From: Myxococcales bacterium
GTDB lineage: Bacteria; Myxococcota_A; Polyangia; Haliangiales; Haliangiaceae
Length of the DNA: 64,000 bases
NCBI GenBank assembly: GCA_016717005.1
Contig: JADJUF010000007.1
Location: 440,001 to 504,000, forward strand
Direction of reading: 5' to 3'
Position numbers and translations under genes: made by a program. The notes under the pieces were generated by a model. It saw only the letters and a program-made list of their open reading frames with translations, ran no database searches and was not told the origin of the DNA. Positions 15,941 to 26,212 of this stretch are shown here, one piece after another (the first letter of the stretch is position 1; every line of letters begins with the position of its first letter).

Positions 15941-18768
15941 ACCGTCCGGCCTTCGGGCTCGCGGTGCTGATGATCTTCGCGGTCAACGTGGCGGCGATCG
16001 CGCTGCGCTCGTACGCCGAGGCCGCGTTCCTCGCCAGCTACGGCGCCGAGTGGATCCCGGTCCTGCTGGTGAGCCAGGCCGTGGCGTTCGCGATCGGCAC
16101 GCTGGCCTACGACGCCATCACCGGCCGCGCGCCGTCGGCGACGGTCGACGTCGCGCTGGGCGTGGCCCTGACGGTCGCGGCGGCGACCGCCCCGACCCTG
16201 ATCGCCTACGGCGGCGCGTGGCCGTTCGTGGTCGCGCTGTCGACGACGACCCTGGCGTCGGTCGCCAACGTCGCGCTGTGGAACACGGTCGCGGCCACGG
16301 TGGCCGGACGCGACGCGCGGCGCATGCTGCCCCGCGCCGGCGCGGTGCTCACCGCCGGCGGCGCGCTCGCTGGGTTCGCGGCGGCCGGCGCGGCCGCGAA
16401 GCTCGGCGCCGCCAGCGTGCCGCGGCTCTCGGCCGGGTTCGCGGTGCTCACGGTGATCGCGGCGATCGGCGCCCAGCGCGCGCTGGCCCGCGGTGGCGCG
16501 CCGGGCATGGCGGCGCCGCCGGGCGCGTCGCCCGAGCTGTCGGTCGATCACCGCGCGCTCTTGCGCTGGCTCGCGATCGCGGCGATCGCCGAGTCGGCGG
16601 TGGCGACCGCCCTCGAGTTCCGCTTCGGCGCCGCGCTCAAGACCCACTGGCACGGCGGCGACCTCGCGACCGCGGTCGGCCTGTTCCACGGCGGCACCCA
16701 CACGATCCAGCTCGTGCTGCAGGCCCTGGTGATCCCGCGCCTGCTGACCAGCCAGCGGCTGCCGGTGACGGTGTCGATCCACCCGACGCTCACCGCCGTC
16801 GGCGCGCTGGCGCTGATCGGCCTGCCCGGGTTCGCGGCGCTGGCGGTGCTGCGCACCGGCGAGAAGGTGCTGCGCTCGGCGACGTCGCGCACCGGCCAGG
16901 AGCTGACCTTGTCGGCGCTGCCGCCGCGGGCGCGGGCGCGCTGGAAGGTGCTGCTGCGGGGCCTGTTCACGCCGCTGGGCGCCGCGCTCGCGGCGGCGGT
17001 GTTGATCCTGTTCCGCGCGAGCGTGCTGATGCGACCGCTGCGGTTCGGCGCCGCCCTGGTCGCGGTCACGGTGGTGCTGGGCGTCGCGATGCGGCGCGCG
17101 GCGCGCCGGTTCGTCGCGGCGCTGGCGGCGCCGCTGGGCATGCGCGGCGTGGCCATCGGCGAGCGGGCCCGCGAGCGGCTCGATCTCGACGAGCTGCGCC
17201 GCCTGGTCGACGCCACCGGCGACGCCGACGGCGCGCTGGCCCGGGCCGCGCTCGTGCGCTCCGGCGGCCGCGCCGACGACGTCAGCCCGCACCTGGCGCA
17301 CGACGAGCCGACGGTCCGGCAGGCGCTGTACGAGATCGCCGCGCGGCGCCCGAGCCCGGCCGCCGCGACCGACCTGATCGCCGCGGTGCAGATCGAGGAC
17401 GACCCCGACGCCCGCTACGCCGGCCTCGCCGCGCTCGCGGCCCACGGCGCGCGCGACGCGATCGGCGAGCTCGACCCGGCGCTGGTGGCCGACGCCGACG
17501 TGGCGCGCGCGCTGCGGGCGGCCCGGGCCGAGGTCAACCTCGCGACCCCAGCGGAGCGGGCCGCCGCGGTCGCGGAGTTGATCGAGCGCGACGGCGCGTG
17601 GGCCGCGCGGATCGCCCGCCCGTGCCCGCCCGAGGGCTACGACGACGCGGCGCTGGCGGGCCTGGCCGGCCCGGGCCGGGCCCAGGCGATGATCGCCGCG
17701 ACCGCCGGCGGCCCGCGCGCGCTCGCCGCCATGCTCGACGCGTTGATCGCCGGCGATCCCGACGCCAGCGCCGCCGTGGCCGCGCTCGAGGACGGTGACG
17801 CCCTGGCGATGGTCGCGCGGCTCCCGACGATCGATCGCAGCGGCCGCGCGGCCCTGGCGCGCGCGCGGGCCGCGGCGCCGCACCCGGGCCCCCTGCTCGA
17901 TCAGCTCGCGACCGATGACGACCCCGACGTGCGCGCGGCGGCGCTGCGCAGCCTGGCCAGCCACGCCCGGGCCGGCGGCGCGCCGAGCGCCGCGCTGGCG
18001 GCGGCGTGCGTCGAGCGCGAGCGCGCGGCGCTCGCGGTGCTGGTCGCGGCCCGCGCGACCGACCATCCGGCGCTCCACGCCGCCGAGCTGACCCGCTCGA
18101 TCCGCCGCGCGACCCGGCGGCTGGTGCTCGCGGTGGCGCTCGGCACCGCCGCCGCCGGCCGCGATCCGCTGCCCTTGCTCGCCGCCGGGCGCCGCATGCT
18201 CGACGCACCCGAGCCGCTGCGGCGCCGCGCGCTCGATCTGCTCCAGGAGGTCGCGACCGCGCCGCTGCCGGTGCTCGATCTGCTCGAGGCGTCGCTGCGG
18301 CCGCCCAGCGGGGCCGCGGCGCCGGCCGACGTGGCGCGGGTCGACCCGTGGCTGGCCGAGCTCCTGGCCGGCGGCCGCCGCGACCACGAGGCCGGCCTGG
18401 CGGCGCTGCGCCAGTGCCAGTTCTTCGACGACCTCGCTGGCGACCACGTCGACGAGCTGGCCGCGGCCGCGCCGCGCCGCGCCGTGGCGGCCGGCGCCGC
18501 GCTGGTCACCGCCGGCGAGCGCGGCGACGCGCTGTACGCGGTGCTGGCGGGCGAGCTCGTCGGCGAGGGCGCGCCGCCACCCCGGTTCGGGCCCGGGGCG
18601 GTGCTCGGCGAGCTGGCGCTGATCGACGACGCGCCGCGGGCGATGACGCTGCGCGCGGTGACGGCGGTCGAGGTGCTGGTGATCGAGCGCGCCACCTTCG
18701 CGCGCGCGCTGGCCCGCTGGCCCGAGCTCGGCGGCGCGCTCTTGCGCACGCTCGCGGCCCGCGGGTGA
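15937..18768 (+). CDS. membrane transporter-like / HEAT-repeat / cNMP-domain fusion
   Basis: This protein has 943 residues in three parts. Residues 1-400 hold about ten to twelve hydrophobic helices with a layout like MFS or the ATP/ADP antiporter (Npt1/Tlc) family. Residues 400-800 are Ala/Asp/Arg-rich helical pairs with recurring VRxAAL motifs (HEAT-like), for example DDDPDVRAAALRSLA. Residues 810-940 form a cyclic-nucleotide-binding-like domain (QCQFFDDLAGDHVDELA, GERGDALYAVLAGEL, GPGAVLGELALIDDAPRAMTLRA). The start GTG overlaps the previous stop. Known relatives combine an antiporter-like membrane domain with HEAT and cNMP modules, but their substrate is not established. The module likely links a cytoplasmic signal to a membrane step. 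Confidence 0.8.
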   Translation: MNRPAFGLAVLMIFAVNVAAIALRSYAEAAFLASYGAEWIPVLLVSQAVAFAIGTLAYDAITGRAPSATVDVALGVALTVAAATAPTLIAYGGAWPFVVALSTTTLASVANVALWNTVAATVAGRDARRMLPRAGAVLTAGGALAGFAAAGAAAKLGAASVPRLSAGFAVLTVIAAIGAQRALARGGAPGMAAPPGASPELSVDHRALLRWLAIAAIAESAVATALEFRFGAALKTHWHGGDLATAVGLFHGGTHTIQLVLQALVIPRLLTSQRLPVTVSIHPTLTAVGALALIGLPGFAALAVLRTGEKVLRSATSRTGQELTLSALPPRARARWKVLLRGLFTPLGAALAAAVLILFRASVLMRPLRFGAALVAVTVVLGVAMRRAARRFVAALAAPLGMRGVAIGERARERLDLDELRRLVDATGDADGALARAALVRSGGRADDVSPHLAHDEPTVRQALYEIAARRPSPAAATDLIAAVQIEDDPDARYAGLAALAAHGARDAIGELDPALVADADVARALRAARAEVNLATPAERAAAVAELIERDGAWAARIARPCPPEGYDDAALAGLAGPGRAQAMIAATAGGPRALAAMLDALIAGDPDASAAVAALEDGDALAMVARLPTIDRSGRAALARARAAAPHPGPLLDQLATDDDPDVRAAALRSLASHARAGGAPSAALAAACVERERAALAVLVAARATDHPALHAAELTRSIRRATRRLVLAVALGTAAAGRDPLPLLAAGRRMLDAPEPLRRRALDLLQEVATAPLPVLDLLEASLRPPSGAAAPADVARVDPWLAELLAGGRRDHEAGLAALRQCQFFDDLAGDHVDELAAAAPRRAVAAGAALVTAGERGDALYAVLAGELVGEGAPPPRFGPGAVLGELALIDDAPRAMTLRAVTAVEVLVIERATFARALARWPELGGALLRTLAARG

Positions 18769-18954
18769 ACCGCGGTTCGCCCGCCGCAACCCCGGTCGCG
18801 CTCGACGGGGACCGACCCGCGCCTACATGTGCCCTCGCCGTCGCTTGCAGCATGCTCCTTCGGGCTCTCAGCACCTGGTGTTTGCGCCTGTCAGCCGCGG
18901 TCGATTGTGACCAGGGCCGCGGCTCTGGCATCACGCTGGGACACGGAGGTCGAC

Positions 18955-21900
18955 ATGACGCGCTCACCTGTGGTGTCCGGAACTCTCGCTCTCGTCCTCG
19001 CCGGCTCGGCGTTTCAGCTCGCCGACGCGCGCCCGCACGGCGCGACGTCGAGCGCGCTGGTCGCCGCGACCGAGCATGAGGTCGAGGTCGCCGATGGCGC
19101 GCCGTTGCGCCCCGCGCGCGCGATCGCGTCGACCGCGCCCCTGGGCGCCAAGGCCGCGTGGGACGGCTTCGTCGGCCGCCACGGCAGCTGGGACGCGACC
19201 TGGGACGCCGCGACCGGCGTGCCGCTGCGCGTGTTCGGCGAGGGCATCGCCGCGCCGGGCTCGATCGCGTCGGCCGACGTGGCCGCGGACGCCGCGTGGC
19301 GGCTGCTCCAGGAGCAGCTGGCCCTGCTGGCCCCGGGCGCGCGCCTGGACGACTTCGCGCTGGTCGCCAACACCGTCCACGGCGGCCTGCACGGCAACCT
19401 GCCGATGCGCACGGTCGCGTTCGCGCAGCACCACGACGGCGCGCCGGTGATCGGCGGCAGCGTCGGCTTCCTGTTCAAGAACGATCGCCTGTTCGTGATC
19501 AGCTCGACCGCGGCGCCGCGGCTCACCGGCGGCACCCCCGCGCGACCGTCGGCCTGCCGCTCGCGACCACCCGCGCGATCGAGTGGCTGGGCCGCACGAC
19601 CGGCGTCGCGGTCGCGGCCCGCGCCAGCGATGACACCGTCCGCTGGTTGCCGCTCCACCGCGCGACCGGTGCGCTCGACGCCCGGGCCGTGATCTCGGTC
19701 GAGGTCGAGGCGATCGCCCCCGCCACGCCCGGGCGCTGGCAGGTCTACGTCGACGCGATCACCGGGACCCCGGTGGCGCGCGCGTCGCTGCTCCGGTTCG
19801 CGACCGGCACCGTGACCTACCGCGTGCCCACCCGCAGCCCGCAGCGGCCGCGGGTCGACGGGCCGGTGCCGTTCACCAGCTTCCGGATCGGCGCCACGAC
19901 GACGCCGTCGAACGCCGCCGGCCAGATCACCTGGACCGGCACCGCGTCGGCGCAGGTCACGACCGCGCTCACCGGCCCGCTGGTGGCGATGACCAACCGC
20001 GCCGGCGCGCTGGCGACCGCGACGCTCACGCTGGCCCCGGGCGGCACCGCGTCCTGGGACCGCTCGACCGTCGCCACCGACGACGCCCAGCTGTCCACCT
20101 ACCTCTTCACGCACACGGTCAAGGCCTACGCCAAGGCCAACCTCAACCCGTCGCTGGCGTACCTCGACCAGCAGATCTCGGCGTCGGTCAACGAGAGCGG
20201 CAACTGCAACGCCTACTCGACCGGCGACGACATCCACTTCTACCGCGCGTCGACGCAGTGCGAGAACACCGGCCGCATCGCCGACGTCGTCTATCACGAG
20301 TTCGGCCACTCGCTGCACAACCAGTCGATCATCCCCGGCGTCGGCAACTTCGACGGCGCGCTGTCCGAGGGCGTGTCGGACTACCTCGCGGCGACGATCA
20401 CCAACGACTCGGGCATGGGCCGCGGCTTCTTCTTCAACGACAACGCGCTGCGCGAGCTGCAGCCCGCCCGTGACCTGCGCTGGCCCGACGACGTCCAGGG
20501 CGAGGTCCACGCCGACGGCGAGATCATCGCCGGCACGCTCTGGGACGTGCGGGTCGCGATGATCGGGGTCTACGGCGCCACCGCCGGCGTGACCAAGGCC
20601 GACGACATCTACTACGCGATCATCCAGCGCGCGACCGACATCCCGTCGACCTACGCCGAGGCGCTGGCCGCCGACGACGACGACGGCAACCTCGCCAACG
20701 GCACCCCCAACCTGTGCACGCTGCGCGAGGTGTTCGGCCGGCACGGCCTCGCCACCGGCGGCGGCGCGGTCGGCTCGGGCCTGGGCGCGCCGGTGCGGTC
20801 GGGCTTCCAGGTCCGGGTGCCGATCGCGGCCCCGACCAGCGGCTGCGCCGCCCCGACGCTCGGCGCCGCGACCCTGTCGTGGAAGGTCCGCGGCGCCGGC
20901 GCCACCGCCGACGTCCCGATGACCCAGGTCGGCAGCGATCTGGTCGGCACGATCCCGGCCCAGGCCGACGGCTCGGTGGTCCAGTACAAGGTCGCCGTCG
21001 CGGTCAACGGCAACCCGGTCCGGTACCCGGACAACCTGGCCGATCCGCTCTACGAGTTCTTCGTCGGCACGATCGAGCCGATCTACTGCACCGACTTCGA
21101 GACCGATCCCAGCTGGACCCACGGCGCGACCGCGGGCGCCGACATCTGGCAGCGCGGCGTGCCGGCCGGCACCGGCGGGGATCCCGCGGCGGCGGTCTCG
21201 GGCACGCAGGTGTTCGGCATGGACATCCGCGGCGGCGACGGCATCTACGCCGCCAGCAGCAACGGCTGGACCAAGTCGCCCGTGATCGACACGACCGGCT
21301 TCACCAACGTGCGCCTGCAGTACAAGCGCTGGCTCAACGTCGAGGACGGCTTCTTCGATCAGGCCACGATCACCGCGGACGCGGCCACGCTGTGGTCGAA
21401 CTTCAACAGCAACCAGGGCAACAACTCGTCGACCAGCCACACCGACAAGGAGTGGCGGTTCCACGACGTCGACCTGAGCGCGCAGGCCACGGACGGCTCG
21501 GTCCAGATCGGCTTCACGCTCAAGAGCGACCAGGGCCTCGAGCTCGGCGGCTGGACCCTCGACGACGTGTGCGTCGTCGGCTACCGCGCCGGCGCCACCG
21601 CGTGCGGCAACAACGTCGTCGAGGCCGGCGAGCAGTGCGACGACGGCAACACCGTCAGCGGCGACGGCTGCTCGGCCACCTGCCAGACCGAGGGCCCGCC
21701 CCCGGTCGACTGCGGCGACGGCGTGCTCGACGCCGGCGAGCAGTGCGACGACGGCAACACCGCCGGCGGCGACGGCTGCTCGGCCACCTGCCAGACCGAG
21801 GCGCCGCCGGCCGGCTGCGGCGACGGCACCCTGGGCGGCGCCGAGGAGTGCGACGACGGCAACCTCGTCGGCGGCGACGGCTGCTCGTCGGTGTGCACGC

Positions 21901-22043
21901 TCGAGGACGACGGCACCCCCGGCGACGGCAGCGCCACCGGCGGTTGCTGCTCGACCGGCGGCGGCCCGGGCGGCCCGCTGACCGCGGCCGGCCTGGCGAT
22001 GGCGGTGGCGGCGGTGACGCGGCGCCGGCGCGCGCGGCGCTGA
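18955..22043 (+). pseudogene. secreted gluzincin metalloprotease with MYXO-CTERM, broken by one frameshift
   Basis: GGAGG precedes the ATG at 18955. The first frame encodes a signal peptide and a propeptide-like region (to about base 19535). The rest reads on in the -1 frame to 22043. The second part has the zinc site HEFGH at 20295-20309 and the third ligand in ALSEGVSDY, as in the thermolysin/fungalysin clans, then beta-domains. Three Cys-rich repeats (CDDGN...GDGCSATC, DUF4215-type, about 21600-21905) follow, and the protein ends in a MYXO-CTERM-like GGCC, a hydrophobic helix and RRRRARR. Adding one C to the five-C run at 19535-19539 restores one 1,030-residue protein (GTP-RATVGLPL), so the break may be a base-call error rather than real loss. 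Confidence 0.8.
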
Positions 22044-22055
22044 TCGCTCCGCGCG

Positions 22056-23282
22056 TCAGCCCGCGGCGGTGACGTCGAGGGTGACGCCGGCGGCGCGGAG
22101 CCGCGGCACCAGGGTCGGGGCCAGCGCCACCGCCGGGGTCAGCACCCCGCCGCCGCTGGCCGGGGGATCGAGCGCGAGGGTCAGCGCCGCCTCGCCGAGG
22201 AGCTTGGCGGTGCCGTCGTAGCCGGGGTCGAGACTGTCGGCGAAGGTCGCGACCAGCGTGGTGCCGTCGACGGCGCCGTGCAGGCGCGCGCGGTAGCGGC
22301 CGCGCGCGCGCTGGCTCGCGCTCGGGCCCTCGCCCGGCTTGGGCAGGCGCGCCTCGAGCGCGCGCCGCAGCCGCGGCACCTGGGTGGCCGCGACGAAGCC
22401 GGCCAGGCCGCCGGTGATCGCGAGCGCGAGCGCGGCGCCGCGCGGCGAGCCCGGCAGGCCCATCCGCTCGTCGTAGCGCCAGCCGCGGCCCCAGGGCTGA
22501 CCGCGCAGCGCGTGACTGCGCCGCACCACCCGGGCGTTGACCGCCGCCATGACGAACGGCGCGGTGAACGAGCCGAGCGTCCGGTCGAAGCCGGGCCCGC
22601 GCACGTCCTGATCGTCGCCGCGCGGGGTGCCGGCCGGATCGAGCGCGTAGGGATCCAGCAGCAGCCGCCGGGTCGCGCGATCGCGCGCGGCCGCGTCGAC
22701 GAGGCCGAACATGCTCGCGATGGTCCCGCCCGAGGCCGCGCCCTTGACCTCGAACAGCGCCGTCACCGCCGGCGCCCCGCGTCCGCACCGGGCCTCGAAC
22801 TCCCGTTGCAGCAACCACACGCCCAGGTCCGAGGGCATCGAGTCGAAGCCGCAGCAGTGGACCAGGCGCGCGCCGGACGCGACGGCGGTGGCGTGGTGGC
22901 GATCGATCGACGCGCGCACGAACGGCACCTCGCCGGTGAGATCGCAGTAGCCGGTCCCCGCCTCGGCGCACGCGGCCACCAGCGGGCCGCCGTGCTGGAG
23001 GTACGGGCCGACGGTCGTGCACACCGCGGTCGCGGTGCGGGCGAGCGCCAGCATCGCCGCCGGATCCTGGGCGTCGGCGACGACGATCGGCAGGGTCGCG
23101 GCCGCGGCGTCGATCGCCGCCAGCTCGGTCCGGACCGCCTCGACGCGCGCGCGACTCCGGCCGGCCAGGGCCCAGCGCAGATCGGTGCCGGCGGCGCGGC
23201 CCGTGAGGTACTCGGCCACCAGCCGGCCGGTGAAGCCTGTGGCGCCGAACAGGACGAGATCGTACGCGCGGTCGCGAGCCAT
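22056..23282 (-). CDS. saccharopine dehydrogenase-like oxidoreductase (trans-enoyl reductase type)
   Basis: This 408-residue enzyme has a Rossmann start YDLVLFGATGFTGRLVAEYL, then LAGRSRARVEAV, CTTVGPYLQHGGPLVAACAEAGTGYCDLTGEVPF, and HCCGFDSMPSDLGVWLL. These are the marks of the SCCPDH-like family. It includes the mycobacterial trans-acting enoyl reductases that work on polyketide-derived lipids, and eukaryotic saccharopine dehydrogenase-like oxidoreductases. True lysine-pathway activity is unlikely. A hydrophobic segment near residue 280 (GAALALAITGGLAGFVAA) suggests membrane association. It is convergent with the metalloprotease gene, 12 bases away. Confidence 0.82.
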   Translation of the reverse strand: MARDRAYDLVLFGATGFTGRLVAEYLTGRAAGTDLRWALAGRSRARVEAVRTELAAIDAAAATLPIVVADAQDPAAMLALARTATAVCTTVGPYLQHGGPLVAACAEAGTGYCDLTGEVPFVRASIDRHHATAVASGARLVHCCGFDSMPSDLGVWLLQREFEARCGRGAPAVTALFEVKGAASGGTIASMFGLVDAAARDRATRRLLLDPYALDPAGTPRGDDQDVRGPGFDRTLGSFTAPFVMAAVNARVVRRSHALRGQPWGRGWRYDERMGLPGSPRGAALALAITGGLAGFVAATQVPRLRRALEARLPKPGEGPSASQRARGRYRARLHGAVDGTTLVATFADSLDPGYDGTAKLLGEAALTLALDPPASGGGVLTPAVALAPTLVPRLRAAGVTLDVTAAG

Positions 23283-23342
23283 GGCGCCAGCCTACTGCGC
23301 CGGGCGCTCGCGCACGCGCCCGGGACCGACTATCGTGGCGCG

Positions 23343-24530
23343 ATGCTCGGTCGCGCAGTCCTCGGCGTGCTCGCGTGCGCCGGGTGCGCGCGCTCCGACG
23401 CCCCGGCCGCGCCGCCACCGCCCGCGCCGGCCGACGCCGCGGTCGACGGACCCGCCGCGGCCGCCGCGCTCGACGCCGGCGGCGTCGTCAGCACGTCGAT
23501 CGCCAGCGACACCGCCGCGCCCGCGGGCGCCCCGGCGACGGCGCGCGTGATCGGCGGTGTGCGCTGGCGCGACCGCGCCGGCCACGGCGAGCTGTACCTG
23601 CTCGAGGTCGAGACCTACCAGCGCACGACGATCGCGCTGCAGGCGCGCCTGTACCGCGGCGCCGCGCTGGTGCGGGTCGTCAACGACCGCGCCGACGCCT
23701 GCGCCGACCAGAACCTGACGGCGTTCGCGCCGCCGACCGCGACCGTGACCGACCTCGACCACGACGGCGTCGCCGAGCTCGGCTTCGGCTACCTCGTCGG
23801 CTGCACCGGCGCGCGGGTGATCGCCAAGCAGCTGGTGCTGATCGACGGCGCCAAGTACATCGTGCGCGGCTCGACGCCCGACGGCGGCGAGCCCGAGCCC
23901 GAGGCCGCGGCCTGGCCGCCGGGGACGCTGGGCCTGGCCGAGGCCGGGTTCCGCGACAACGCCGGCGCGCTCGACGTGACCGACGCCGTCGCCGCGCTGC
24001 CCAGCGCCGAGCTGTACACCGTCGACAGCGAGGTCGAGCGGGTCGAGAACCAGACCACGACCGGGGCCGCGACCGTGACGTGGTCGTACCCGCGCCTCGC
24101 GATGATCGGCGCCGCCCAGGGGGCGCAGCTCACCGCCCGCATGCGCCGGTTCGCGATCCCGACGCGGCGCCCCCAGGCCGGCGACGTCGGCGACCATGTC
24201 GGCCGCTGCGATCTCGGGCTGGTCACCGCCGAGGTGGTCAGCGTCGCGTGCACGCGCACGTCGACGCTCGGGCGGCCAGGCGCCGCGCCCCGGCCCGGGC
24301 CGATCGCGCTCGGCCTGACCGTGTGGCGCACCGGCGATCGCGCCGACCTGACGCCGGCTGAGCTGGGCCTGGAGGCGGCGCGCGGCTGCGCGTGGGCGCT
24401 GACCGCGACCGGGGTGGCCTGGCGCCCGGCCGACGCCGACGCCACGTGCGGACCCGACCGCGCGTGGGCCGAGCTCACCCCGACCAGCGCCCGCGCGCGG
24501 GCGCTGATCGCCCGGATGGGGGCGTCATGA
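23343..24530 (+). CDS. lipoprotein of unknown function
   Basis: This 395-residue protein has a signal peptide ending VLACAGC, a Pro/Ala spacer, and a beta-rich domain. That domain contains ATVTDLDHDGVAELGFGYLVGC, an EF-hand-like Asp pattern seen in VCBS/FG-GAP-type repeats. A middle region (YTVDSEVERVENQTT) reads like a domain for anchoring or acid binding. No enzyme motif is visible. The stop overlaps the next start (ATGA at 24527-24530), so it is coupled to the DedA-like membrane protein. The two may form an envelope unit. Confidence 0.65.
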   Translation: MLGRAVLGVLACAGCARSDAPAAPPPPAPADAAVDGPAAAAALDAGGVVSTSIASDTAAPAGAPATARVIGGVRWRDRAGHGELYLLEVETYQRTTIALQARLYRGAALVRVVNDRADACADQNLTAFAPPTATVTDLDHDGVAELGFGYLVGCTGARVIAKQLVLIDGAKYIVRGSTPDGGEPEPEAAAWPPGTLGLAEAGFRDNAGALDVTDAVAALPSAELYTVDSEVERVENQTTTGAATVTWSYPRLAMIGAAQGAQLTARMRRFAIPTRRPQAGDVGDHVGRCDLGLVTAEVVSVACTRTSTLGRPGAAPRPGPIALGLTVWRTGDRADLTPAELGLEAARGCAWALTATGVAWRPADADATCGPDRAWAELTPTSARARALIARMGAS

Positions 24531-25081
24531 TCCCGCGCTGGACCCGCCGCCGCGTCGCGCTGGCGATCGCGATCGCCGCGCTGGGCGCGTGCATGATCTA
24601 CATGACCGTGACCGGCACGCTGACCGCGCGCGGCGTCAAGGACTGGCTCGACTCGCTCGGCCCGTGGGCGCCGGCGCTGTTCGTCGGCGCGTTCGTGGCC
24701 GGCTCGCTGGTCGGCCTGCCGGGCATGGCGTTCGTGGCCGGCGCCCGGCTCGCGTTCGGGCCGTGGCTGGGGTTCGCGCTGGCCTACGGCGGCGGCGTGC
24801 TGGCGGTGACCGTGCCGTTCGTCGGGGCCCGGGCGCTGCGTCGCGCCGACGTGCCGCCGTGGCGGCCGAGCGGCAAGCGGCTCGGCCGGCTGTTCGCGCA
24901 GCTCGAGGCGCACCCGCTCGCGGTCGTCATCGCGCTCCGCTTGATCCTGTGGTTCAACGCGGCGCTCACCTACGCGCTGGCCCTGTCGCCGATCCGCACG
25001 CGTCACTACGTGCTCGGGTGCGCGATCGCGCTCGCGCCGGTGGTCGCGCTGGCGACGTTCGTCAGCGGCTGGTTCGCCTGA
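24527..25081 (+). CDS. DedA/TVP38 family membrane protein
   Basis: The 184-residue protein has four or five hydrophobic helices. It carries the VTT/DedA-type signature: FVAGSLVGLPGMAFVAGARLAFGPWLGFALAYGGG, a Gly-rich re-entrant loop before a helix, and later RLILWFNAALTYALALSPI. Bacterial members act as lipid-carrier flippases or scramblases (undecaprenyl phosphate, phosphatidylethanolamine) and support proton-motive homeostasis. The start overlaps the previous stop by 4 bases. Confidence 0.8.
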   Translation: MIPRWTRRRVALAIAIAALGACMIYMTVTGTLTARGVKDWLDSLGPWAPALFVGAFVAGSLVGLPGMAFVAGARLAFGPWLGFALAYGGGVLAVTVPFVGARALRRADVPPWRPSGKRLGRLFAQLEAHPLAVVIALRLILWFNAALTYALALSPIRTRHYVLGCAIALAPVVALATFVSGWFA

Positions 25082-25105
25082 CCGGGCGCACGCGGCGCCG
25101 CCCCG

Positions 25106-25939
25106 TCACTGGTACGCGTAGGTGACGCGGCCCTCGACCGAGCCGGTCGAGTCCATGCCCGCGACCTTGCCGCTGAGCGTACCGATCAGCGTCATCTCGA
25201 TCGGCCGGCTGTGGGCGACGTCCACCTTGACCGTCATCCGCATCGGCGACTCGACCCGCCCCTCGGCGTCGTCGCGCGCCAGGGTCAGGTCGAACTCGAA
25301 CGTCGCGACGCCCGCGACCACGCCGACGAGGAGCGCGGCGCCGGCGACCGGTTGCATCATCGGGTTGCGCCCGAACGCGTCGGCCAGCTCGGGAGGGGTC
25401 AGGGTCACCGGCTCGCCGCTGCGCCAGGCGTGGGAGGTGAGCAAGGTCGTGAGCGGCGGGACCTTGCCGATCGCGCGGCCGAGATCGACGACCAGCGCGG
25501 CCTGCTCGGCGGCGGTCGCGGCGCTGCCGTCGGGGTGGACCGCCGTCAGCTGGTCACCCTCGGCGGTGACGACGTAGGTCTGGCCCTCGAGCGGGCTCGG
25601 CTTGGTCTCGTCGACGCCGTCGCGGGACTGCTCGACGTGGTGCTGCCGGAAGTGGACGCGCGCGCTGGTCACCACGCCCTCGGGCGTCACCGCGAGGACC
25701 TCGAGGTCGAGCTCGCGCACGCGGTGCGTGACCAGGTCGGTGGCCTTGCCCGGCTCGGCGATCACCCGACTGTTCGAGTCCAGGCGGTCGGACAGGGTCT
25801 GGCGCTCGCCCACGACCGGCGGATGCCGGGCGAGCTGCAGCTCGGTGGGCGCGGCGCGCTCGGCGCGCTTGCACGCGACGCTGCTCGCGCCGAGCGCGAG
25901 CACCAGGACGGCGGTACGGACGGGCCAATGCCAGGGCAC
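25106..25939 (-). CDS. lipoprotein of unknown function
   Basis: The 277-residue lipoprotein has the signal LVLALGASSVACKR. The mature part reads as a paired beta-sandwich with SDRLDSNSRVIAEPGK, LEVLAVTPEGVVTSARVHF and RDDAEGRVESPMRMTVKVD, a pattern like a two-lobed lipid- or peptide-binding barrel. No catalytic motif is seen and I name no family. It is convergent with the DedA gene. The 273 bases between its start and the next plus-strand gene show no other feature. Confidence 0.65.
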   Translation of the reverse strand: MPWHWPVRTAVLVLALGASSVACKRAERAAPTELQLARHPPVVGERQTLSDRLDSNSRVIAEPGKATDLVTHRVRELDLEVLAVTPEGVVTSARVHFRQHHVEQSRDGVDETKPSPLEGQTYVVTAEGDQLTAVHPDGSAATAAEQAALVVDLGRAIGKVPPLTTLLTSHAWRSGEPVTLTPPELADAFGRNPMMQPVAGAALLVGVVAGVATFEFDLTLARDDAEGRVESPMRMTVKVDVAHSRPIEMTLIGTLSGKVAGMDSTGSVEGRVTYAYQ

Positions 25940-26212
25940 GGCGGCAGTCTACCTTGCGCCGCGCGGGCGACAGGCCGTGGCGCCGAGAGTTCGGGCATCC
26001 GCTGCGCGCTCGGCGGGCCCCGACGCATGAATTGCCGGATCACCGCGCCGTGGACGCAGCCACGCAGGCACGGGCGATGCACGCCCGACAGACATCGCGA
26101 GGTGCGATCATGGACGCCCTGACACGCCGACACCCCGGCGCGCTGCCTCCCCGGCGGCGATCGTCGCGAGGTCGGACACCGGGCCCGTCGCGCCGTCGCG
26201 CCGGAGGTCGCC

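Noticed and set aside
15439..18789. 1,116-codon open frame on the minus strand
   Set aside because: Its composition is Arg/Ala/Gly-rich with no motif, and it lies opposite the operon of the repeat helix and transporter fusion, whose genes have matching overlaps and domain structure.
19535..19541. Programmed -1 ribosomal frameshift in the metalloprotease
   Set aside because: No classic X-XXY-YYZ slippery heptamer is seen in the right phase and there is no conserved downstream structure evident; a one-base indel in a C run is simpler, especially with a similar break at 31799.
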